From contig CM034606.1 in the NCBI GenBank assembly GCA_020091685.1, forward strand, positions 16,027,695 to 16,091,694: 64,000 nucleotides of DNA. Direction: 5' to 3'. Positions 55,870 to 64,000 of this stretch are shown here, one piece after another. A model generated the notes under the pieces. The model ran no database searches. It was given only the letters and a program-made list of their open reading frames with translations, and was not told where the DNA came from. The stretch is from Lutjanus erythropterus. Taxonomy: Eukaryota; Chordata; Actinopteri; Lutjaniformes; Lutjanidae. The translations under genes and the position numbers were made by a program. Within the stretch, counting starts at the first letter, position 1, and each line of letters opens with the position of its first letter.

Positions 55870-55999
55870 GAATTCGTTAGTTTATTTTCAATGTTATCAT
55901 CTTTCTGCAGATGTGTGTCAGAAGAAGAGCAGCGGAACGTCAACACCCACGGTTCTTTTATCCACAGAGCACCTGCCATACAAATACAGCTCTTTCTCA

Positions 56000-56060
<61 letters not shown>
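55838..56060. repeat. (TG)n and (CA)n microsatellite pair
   Basis: (TG)n at about 55838-55870 and (CA)n at about 56003-56059 are complementary runs 130 bp apart in opposite orientation, so the strand could fold back on itself. Open frames over these runs are artefacts of the repeat. Confidence 0.9.
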
Positions 56061-56061
<1 letters not shown>

Positions 56062-56808
56062 ACTGTTATAATCAAATCGGGGAAGGGGAGCCAGAGGAAA
56101 AGAGACGACAGGCAGCGACAGAAGGGAGGATGGAGAGGAGACCAATAGAGAAAGAGAGGGAATCGGGGATGGAGGGATGGCAGAGGATAGACAGAGTTGT
56201 GTAATAAATATCCCCTGTCTGATCCTCCTGTGTCCCGGGCTCTCATCTTCTCGCTGGCTAGCCATCAGAGAGAGCAGAGGAGCAGAGAGAGAAAGAGCCT
56301 CAGACAAGGACAACAAGGACAGTCTCCTCCACTCACTGCACTTTTATTACTGTTTACAAAGTTTGCCACAACCAGGATACTTGTTGTCCAAACCGCTGAT
56401 AGAAGCTACAGTATCTGTGCACCTGCCCTTGTTTCAACTTTCCCCAACAGAGTAAAACTCCTCAGGTGGGAATTGGAAACTTTAAACAGCTCATTTTTCT
56501 AAAAATAATAACGCTTAGATGACATTTTTTTTTATTAGTTTTGAGGTCAAGGCACTACTATAGGTGACCTACAGAATATCATCAGATTTGATTATGTCCT
56601 CAGACCCCTGCAGAGTGTGTGAAACAACGCAGCTCACTCTAAATGGGCAGCACACAGGCACATACACACTGCATTGCCCATTAGTGTGCCTATCTATTGA
56701 AGGGCAATTACAATGAGCGTGTGTGTGTGTGTGTGTGTTTGGACACAAATGGGTCCTCTGCTGACCGCTAAGCAATTTACCTGCACTTATCCCCCTCCCT
56801 CATACTGT

Positions 56809-56810
<2 letters not shown>

Positions 56811-56891
<81 letters not shown>
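56811..56891. repeat. Long (CA)n microsatellite, about 40 units
   Basis: The longest simple repeat in the window, uninterrupted over about 80 bp. A shorter (GT)n run at about 56719-56738 lies 70 bp away. Confidence 0.97.
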
Positions 56892-56900
<9 letters not shown>

Positions 56901-57129
56901 CATAGCAAAATAAGCTCTTAAGCAAGAAAAATGATTTGTTGAACCTTATTGTAGAGTGTAATGTATGGCAAAAAATTGCTGCTCCATGATGGAGCTAAAA
57001 CTACTCAAAGAAGCTCTAAGTTTTCATTACATATCATTATGGTGTAACAGCATAGCATTCATGGACAAATTTTCAATGACTTAGGACTCAAGTAGACTTT
57101 TTAAAGGAACAAGCTCTTATAAATATGTA

Positions 57130-57660
57130 CAGGCACAGCTGTGCTCAAAACAAAATGCTAATATTAAAATGCTAACATGCTGATTCTTTAGTATGCATAA
57201 TTTTTACCATGTTAACCCTCTTAGTTTCGTGAGTATAATGCTAACATTTGCTTAGTGGCACTAAAAAGTAGAGAAGAGCTCAGGCTGATGGGAATGGCAT
57301 TAGTTTTGAAGGTATTTGATCCTAAACAAAAGTAGCAGTAGTTTATTATTTTCACAACAGTTCATCCAATCCAGTTGTTTAGACATTTCAGTAAAATACA
57401 AATATCATGATGAGCTTTAGGAAAAGTAAAGGGAATGTCTGCGCTGTCAGGATTCATCCTCTGTGGACCAAAGTTTTTTGCTTATCCATTCAGTTTTTTT
57501 ACGTTTTAAGTTAAAACATGTAGTAGCACTACAGGAAAGCCATCGGATCATTAGAATTTACTGTCTAGGGACCTTGAACAACTGTAGCAAATTTCATGGC
57601 AATCCAACAGTTTTAGAGATATTTTAGTCTGAACCAAAGCGGTGCACTGACTGACACAGA
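57130..57660. repeat. Interspersed repeat with 'GCTAACATGCT' start and 'TTTCATGGCAATCCA' end
   Basis: Contains aaaatgctaacatgctgatt, aggctgatgggaatggcatt and gcaaatttcatggcaatcc, then agagatattttagtctg. I recognise this as an abundant teleost dispersed repeat; its class is uncertain. Confidence 0.5.
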
Positions 57661-59345
57661 AAATCAAATGTGACATTAAAAACTGATGGACATCGCCATA
57701 GACAAGTTCCTCCATAAATAATTTCTGTTATGGCAAACATATAACAATCCATGATCTACATGCAGGTCAAGTAATGAGTGCAATGTCTCAATATGGAAAA
57801 AGATACATTTTATCAGATATTTAAATGTTCCTCTGAAAGTTCATATATAAAATACCAGATACAAGATCCTTTGCACATTTGTGTAATATGAAACTTCATA
57901 TTAAACTTCTATGAGTTGGGCGACCTTTATTAGTGAGACTGAAATCTTATAAATATTGTATAAAAACCTTACAAGACAGACAGATGTCACATATATGAGA
58001 CATACAAATAAAAAAGCATAAAACAAAACAAAAAACATAAATTTGTATAAATTTACACATAAAAACATATGAATGTTCTAACTATTATAACAAACAAAAC
58101 AAACTGCAAAAGTGGCCATTTTTGTGGGGAGTATAGTGTGAGGCACATTAGTCTCAGACATACAAAAAAAAACTTAAACATTTACTATCGGAGGCAATGG
58201 TTATTTCTTATAAGTCTTTGTATTTCTTTTCCATATGGATACAAGCAAACAGTTGCACAAGAATACAAGTAAATTATTTTAATTATTATGCTTTCTTAAT
58301 TTTTTTTTAAAGTTTGTCTTTAATCTGCACAATAAAGAAGCTGCAGGCAGATGTGCTGATGATGGATTTTTGAAGTTTGAGGCAGCTGACTCATAAAAAA
58401 GGTAAAACAGCATAATTTGTTAACATCCTGTACTCATCGATGCCCTCAATATCCCGGAGCACAGGTACCTGGATTTCTCTTGGGATCCTCCACAGGACTC
58501 TAAACGAAATCATCTTCATTGTTTCTCAACTGTGTGCTGCCTCACTGAACAAGAACCACAGACTCCCAGTGAGCTGATGTGAAATTAAACAGAAGGAGCA
58601 AAGTAAAACGTCGCTGTGAGAAGTAAAGGATTAGATTCTGCGGGATGGTTTGACATATGGCTCCCATCCTGCTGCTAAATCAGGTATGAGCTGATATGAA
58701 GGCAAGGAGAGACATGACAGTATCAAAGGGCTTTCAGAAGTGATGAAACAGCACTGGAACATGTCCCTGACATTCAGGACCTCATCAAGGCCAGTGCCAG
58801 TTCAATTTACACTAAAATCAAAGGCTGAAAGAGACCGTGGTGCATATGGCAAGATGCCATAACTTTCATGCTAGTATGTGACCAGGAGAAGCACATCTCT
58901 CTGCAGCACATACAGAAGGCCTAAAGCTTCTACGTATTTGCTAATCAGTCAAAAATTTAAGCTGAGAGACAAAAAGAAGAAAGTCTGTGACAGGAAGAAC
59001 TTATAAAAAGGTTCTTGGTAGATATTTTTGGATGGGTTTAGACAAAATCACTTGGAATCTAAAAAGGTTATTGGCCCCCCTTGGCATGTCTAAGTAGGTC
59101 TCCAGCAGTAAGCACCCGTAGAAGATGGAAAGGTTGTGGATAGAACCTCCAGAGACTTCTGGGTGGAACATAATACATAAATAAGTTCGGTTCAAGGTAG
59201 AACTCTCAGAAAAGTTTCCAACTGGAACCTTTTTATAAGTTCTACTAGGAACCAAAAAGGGTTCTTCTCTGTGGAAACAAGCCAAAGAACGCTTTACAGT
59301 TCTGGTTAGCACCTTTATTTCTCGGAGCGTATCCAGGGGATGTTT

Positions 59346-59492
59346 TTATAAGCAGAGAAGAGTGGAGGAAACCGCTGTGTTGTTAGAAGCTCTTTTCTCA
59401 GGCGCGCTGCCATCCGGATCTGGCCAGAACATCCCATCGTACAACTCTTCAATTTCCACCTCATAAACTTCTAAAGAACTCGCTCCAGCCAT
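59346..59492 (-). other. Unassigned short ORF, 48 aa
   Basis: An ATG at 59492 opens MAGASSLEVYEVEIEELYDG, then MFWPDPDGSAPEKRA, and the frame ends at TAA (59346-59348). Composition is acidic and protein-like, the surroundings are GC- and CpG-richer than neighbouring DNA, and the upstream strand is purine-rich like a 5' UTR. It could be a first exon of an unseen minus-strand gene or transcript, or chance. I do not recognise it. Confidence 0.2.
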
Positions 59493-59942
59493 TAGCCATT
59501 AGCTTTAAATCTATCAGAACCCTGTAAACTTCCAGACCAGAGTGCAGCTCGCACAGACAGACTGGATCCGCTTCACACACATGCAGCTCCTTCTCTTGTT
59601 CTCCCCCTTTCACTTTCTAAGGAGAACACACAAGTATTTGCATGCCGTGTGTGCGTTTAATCAGCGGAGGGTCACTAACACAGCTCATTAAAGTAATGGG
59701 AGTCTCGCAGTCTCTTTATTTTACTTGTCTCGCTCTGTCTCACCAGAAAATGACTCAGTATGAGTCTGGAAGAGCGAGACGAGAGGACATTTCATCCACA
59801 ATTAATATCTTATCTGTTTTGTTTTTCTCATCCAAAACTGACCTTCCATTGATGGAAGGTCAAAACAGCAAAACAGAAACATCCGTCTAAAAAGCTACCA
59901 TCGCAAACTTTCATGTCAAGAAAAGGGAAGAAGAGCTGTACA

Positions 59943-61412
59943 ACTGATAGGAATGTCACGATTCTCCAAATCCACGATTCGATTTGGCTTTTGATTTTAA
60001 GGCCATGATTTAATTTCTTTTTCAGTGCAGACAACCATGCCGTTGTTAAACTATGGTGCCTTGGTTTGTAAAGATCAACAGATCATTGGTTTTATGCCCT
60101 ATCAATTGTCATTTACATTTACAAAATCATTTTTTCTAATTCCCAGTGCTGGCATGTTGCCACAGTCACAGAAAAGTGCTTCAGGCTGCACGGGTAGTAA
60201 AGTTACCTTAGTCAGCCGTAATATGGCTAGATAACCATATAATAATAGTTACTGAAAGCCGTGTTTTGTGTTTGCAGTCACAGAAGAAAAGTAAGGAGAG
60301 AAGTAGACAGTGAGAGACAAAACTAGGTCAAAATCTAGTATATGGCTGGACCACGTCCATGGTAGTGTCTATAACGTGAATTTATGATTATTAAACGCTC
60401 ATCTGCGATTTTCTGAATTTGTCAAATTTGTTGTTGAAGTGTACTGTACATGTCATATAAACATAAAGATATAAGGTAATGAAGACATAAAGTTTAACTG
60501 TATTTCTTTATATTTTGTTGCGTCAACACTACCAGCTCGTTCATTAGCTGCACTGTTTTAGTGGGATAAGACTGTGGGAATGAGAGGCAAAAAGTTTCAA
60601 AATTTAGCTCATTAAATAAGTGCTGGTTGGTGGATCAGACACACACTGAGTCAAGCACTGACACTATTAGTTCACCGTCTATTGTGTGTGTGATGGAATT
60701 TGAGGAGTTTTTTCAGCCGTTACCAAAATAACTACCCGATTTACTGGTTCCTGTTCGGTGCTGGAGAGATCAAAGCTACCCTCTGATAATATTAAACATG
60801 TTTGATTTTATGGAGACATCGAAAAGGTTGACTTTAGTCAGCTCAGACTGAGTTTTATGACTGCCTTACAGAAGCAACTGCCGCACAATGATTGAAAAGC
60901 AACCAGACAGTTATTCAGACTGCAGTAAAGTAGCTGGCATGTCTGAGTAGTTCTCCAGCAGCTCTCCAGCTGTAAGAGACTGAAAGAACAACATTTATTT
61001 TTCAATTCATATATTAAAAAATTAAAATTAAAATTCCAATGGTTGAAAACAGATAAGTTGTGCAGTAGGATCAAAAAGTGGGGATGCAGACGTACACGTT
61101 TGCTGCGGGTGTATCAACTCTGCTGATCCACAGCACTCATCAGGCAGCGCCCTCATACTGATTCATTTTGAAAGAGTACAACCAATGGGGAGAGTCCTAC
61201 TTGGCTGATGCACCAGTGGTTGAGCTTTATCACTGAGCTACTTGGCCAATCAGTCACAGACAACCACGTCTGTAGGGCTGGCCCCTGCTGTTACAGACCA
61301 GCCAAAAGAATACTGGGATAACCACCAATCCTGCCTTTTATTTTGATTATTTAAATCGAAAGCGCATTTTGATCGATATTCGTGTTAATATTGAAATTGT
61401 GTCACCTCTAGT
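59943..61412. mobile_element. Candidate DNA-transposon remnant, about 1.5 kb
   Basis: Left part ataggaatgtcacgattctcc with acgattcgatttggcttttg; right part tgatcgatattcgtgttaat then attgtgtcacctcta. The TGTCACGATT and ATTGTGTCACC ends resemble a dispersed teleost element whose ends are imperfect inverse copies. The interior has no intact transposase frame. Confidence 0.4.
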
Positions 61413-62453
61413 AACTAACTACCAACTGCTATCAAGTCAACTCACGTCAGCAGATCAATATCCTGAGAGAGAAGTTAATGAAATATACACCACCACACAA
61501 GCACCCAACACAGGACTCCACTCTGGTAGCAGAAAGGTCAGAATGAACGAATCCATGTCTGATGGATGAGCGAAGCAAGGGAATAATATGGAGGGGGACA
61601 GATGACAAATGAGTGTGAGTGAAGATGTTTCATTTTTGCATAGAAACACATGGAAAAAATAGATCAACTGACAAATCACATAATGGAAAAGGTTGTTCAA
61701 AGTGTATGGGCTTAGTAACTTCAAACATACACAAAGTGGATCAACATGTAATTTGGGTGAGACAGTAATCCAGACAGTATGTTACAGTTACAAAATGTCT
61801 TAAATGAAAAAAATATAGATGTCCCCCTTTTAATTGTGATCAAAAGCTGTAAATATAGTCTTAGAGCAGCCTAGTGCTATGTAAGTCAACTAACTTTTGC
61901 CTTGAAAAAGGCTAAACCTCACTGGATTTTAGCTCTCCTTAAACTAAATCAAATGCTTCTGCTTGAGGTGGTGAAATAAGTTTGTTGTTATAGTTTTCTT
62001 GTACATCTTAAGTATTAATGTGGGTGGTTATGGATCTCATCTTTTGCAACCAAACGTTTCTGGAACAAACTCCTCTACTGTGGAGCTAGTAGCAACATTT
62101 ATTTCACTTTCAGCCATGTTTGTTGTTGCTGTGCATAATGCTATGGGTATATATACTTTTTAGCATATTCAAATTAAAGAATTGTACTGATATTATCGTG
62201 AACAGTACGATATGGTACACCCCTAGACAGGATATATGTCGCTGTCCTCATGAACATAGCACACACACTCAAGCTGGCATCTGTATATCGAGTGTATATG
62301 ATATTCCCTTACATGGAGTGTGCATTGGTTCCAAGCCCTCCAGTGAGCACATGATGCTGCAGATAGTCTGAGTGATACAGTTGTTCTGCCATCTGGACTA
62401 AGTTCCTCCATTAAAGAGAAAATTCATTAGCTTAAGTACTCACAGGGGAGCTG

Positions 62454-62501
<48 letters not shown>

Positions 62502-62622
62502 ATTATGTCTGCCATTTTCCATAAAGAATGGCCAAAATATGCTGAAGAATGATGCTCAGAGTATAATGAGAGTATAAATTGAGCCTACAGTGTGTGTGTG
62601 TGTGTGTGTGTTTGTTTGTGTG
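62454..62622. repeat. (CA)n and (TG)n microsatellites
   Basis: (CA)n at about 62454-62499 and (TG)n at about 62590-62622, complementary and about 90 bp apart. Confidence 0.9.
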
Positions 62623-63440
62623 GGCATGCATGTGTATGCAAAGTGCTGTGGCATAGAATATAGGTTTTCCAAGGGGAGATGACAGAGCTGTTGGCACACC
62701 TTGACTGCTGGGTGCAGTCCAGCAGGTGCATCAGGGCTGGAGACTGTCTCTAGTGGAGCATCCAGAGGAATCGACCAGAGCAAATTCATAAACTGTGCAG
62801 TGTTTTTAAGCCTTAACTGACTCAACTGTATGTCTGCCCTGTACATAGTGACTCAAAACAAGAATATGAGGGCAGATTATTCCAGAAGAAAATGTAAGAC
62901 CCTGTCAGCGTGCCACTGTTACCAGATGCCCAAAGTTTACAGGACAGGACACTCTGGTAAATGAGGATAGGAAAAAAACCACAATGGAGATAAGAATCCC
63001 ATCTCTCCCGTTGTCAGTAAGAGAGAAGAGATAAGCGAGTGTGAACAAGGTAAAGTAGATTGGACTTAGGGGGGCACAAAACACGGGTCATCCAGATAAG
63101 ACAGGCCAAACAAGGCCTTGGTGTGTGTTGACAGGTGCTGGCGGTGAGCCAAAGCTGGACAACGACCTTTTCAATCAACTCTTCAGTCATAGACAGGTGC
63201 TTTTTGAACTGTTGGAAAGTAAATGTTAATTAAACATGACTTCTGTGAATTAATGTTCTAATTGAGTATATGGTCAACTACTGATTTATCACAAATTATT
63301 TAAATGGATACTCGATTACTTGAAGTGCATTGTATGAGGTACTTGTCAATAGTCAGAGTATTAGCTAATAGCTAGCTAGAATTTAGCCTTTTAAAAATGG
63401 TCCACCTAAAAAAAAACAATATTTGTGTACGCTATATTTA

Positions 63441-63844
63441 GAATATTTTCACTGCTTTAAAACTGTCTTTTCTGACAGAAACAGCCATCATATAAGCCAA
63501 ACATTGCTCTCTATAAACCAACCCAACTCCACAGGCAAAATCAATAATTTTACTTCACAGAACACAGGAGTTGCTGGTTTACCGCTGCCCCAGCTGGGTA
63601 ATTTGTTTGTTACTATGTGACTTCAGTGTTTTAAAGGCTTAGGTTGGATTCACTGAAGTTACACAATAAGTCAAACAAACTAATCAACTGAGGCACTTGT
63701 ACATCAGCAACTTGCATGTTCTCTGAGGTAAAATTAATAACTTTGGAATTTGTCTGGTTTGGAGAGAGCAATATTTGGCTCATATAACAGTGGCTTCCTG
63801 TCAGAAAAGGCCGTCAGATTGTTAAATAAAGTGGTGAAAATATT
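63441..63844. repeat. Long imperfect inverted repeat, arms about 190 bp
   Basis: The left arm (63441-63628) and right arm (63651-63844) are inverted copies: gaatattttcac pairs with gtgaaaatatt, cttttctgacag with ctgtcagaaaag, gccaaacattgctctct with gagagagcaatatttggc, and cttcagtg with cactgaag at a 22-bp spacer. Likely a fold-back transposon; it would form a long hairpin if transcribed. Confidence 0.8.
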
Positions 63845-64000
63845 AAGCACATATTGTGCATCGAGGCATATTGACCAGCATACACTGATGGTAATAAATA
63901 AATAGACTTTCAACAATTACCTCATATAACACCACTTCAGAAACTCAGAACAATCCCTTTCATGAAATTTGTTGTAGTTGACCATCAGCAATCGAAAATA

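Larger units (their letters stand above)
45716..64000. other. Intergenic region upstream of kcnip2 (about 18 kb)
   Basis: Candidate 5' UTR and promoter for kcnip2 exon B lie just above 45715. Beyond it I found no exon I can support on either strand. The stretch holds CA/TG microsatellites, a LINE fragment, several DNA-transposon remnants and a long inverted repeat, listed separately. Short minus-strand ORFs at 58391-58519 and 59346-59492 are noted as uncertain. Confidence 0.6.

Noticed and set aside
55818-56316. Several overlapping frames of 90-142 codons on both strands
   Set aside because: They are produced by (CA)n/(TG)n runs (Thr-His or Val-Cys repeats) and are not genes.
58391-58519. 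42-aa minus-strand ORF (MKMISFRVLWRIPREIQ...)
   Set aside because: It looks somewhat protein-like, but is short, has no clear splice partner and no family I know.
45716-64000. Mammalian-type kcnip2 first exon (KESLSDSRDLDG) upstream
   Set aside because: I looked for this coding pattern on the minus strand by eye and did not find it; it may lie outside the window or be absent.

Overview
The window is vertebrate nuclear DNA and almost certainly from a ray-finned fish. It has intron-split genes with GT-AG junctions, many CA/TG microsatellites, a tRNA-derived SINE with Pol III boxes, and short non-autonomous DNA transposons of kinds that recur in teleost genomes. Four protein-coding genes were rebuilt by hand, exon by exon, with reading phase checked at every junction.

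Layout. (1) 1-17694, minus strand: abcc2 (MRP2), 26 coding exons encoding TMD0, TMD1, NBD1 and part of TMD2; the gene runs off the left edge before NBD2. (2) 17695-23294: abcc2-cutc intergenic DNA, with a cluster of nuclear-receptor-like half-sites about 0.95 kb upstream of the abcc2 start. (3) 23295-26535, minus: cutc, 8 coding exons, 251 aa, complete. (4) 26536-27179: a short head-to-head promoter shared by cutc and cox15, with a perfect CRE palindrome. (5) 27180-30726, plus: cox15 (heme A synthase), 9 exons, 407 aa, complete. (6) 30727-34756: tail-to-tail space with the cox15 3' UTR and a fold-back transposon. (7) 34757-45715, minus: kcnip2 (KChIP2), 7 shared exons plus two alternative 5' routes. 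(8) 45716-64000: about 18 kb with no gene I can support, holding microsatellites, a broken LINE, several DNA-transposon remnants and a long inverted repeat.

The cox15-cutc-abcc2 order and orientations match the human 10q24 arrangement, which supports the gene names. In human, kcnip2 is not the immediate neighbour of COX15. cutc and cox15 both concern copper or cytochrome oxidase biology and share a promoter; abcc2 (organic anion export) and kcnip2 (Kv4 channel subunit) have no evident functional link to them.

The points most worth a second look are in kcnip2: an apparent GC-AG intron, an alternative first exon encoding a hydrophobic KIS-type N terminus, and a second first exon whose peptide I do not recognise. 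I found no wholly new system, and no tRNA, rRNA or CRISPR features.
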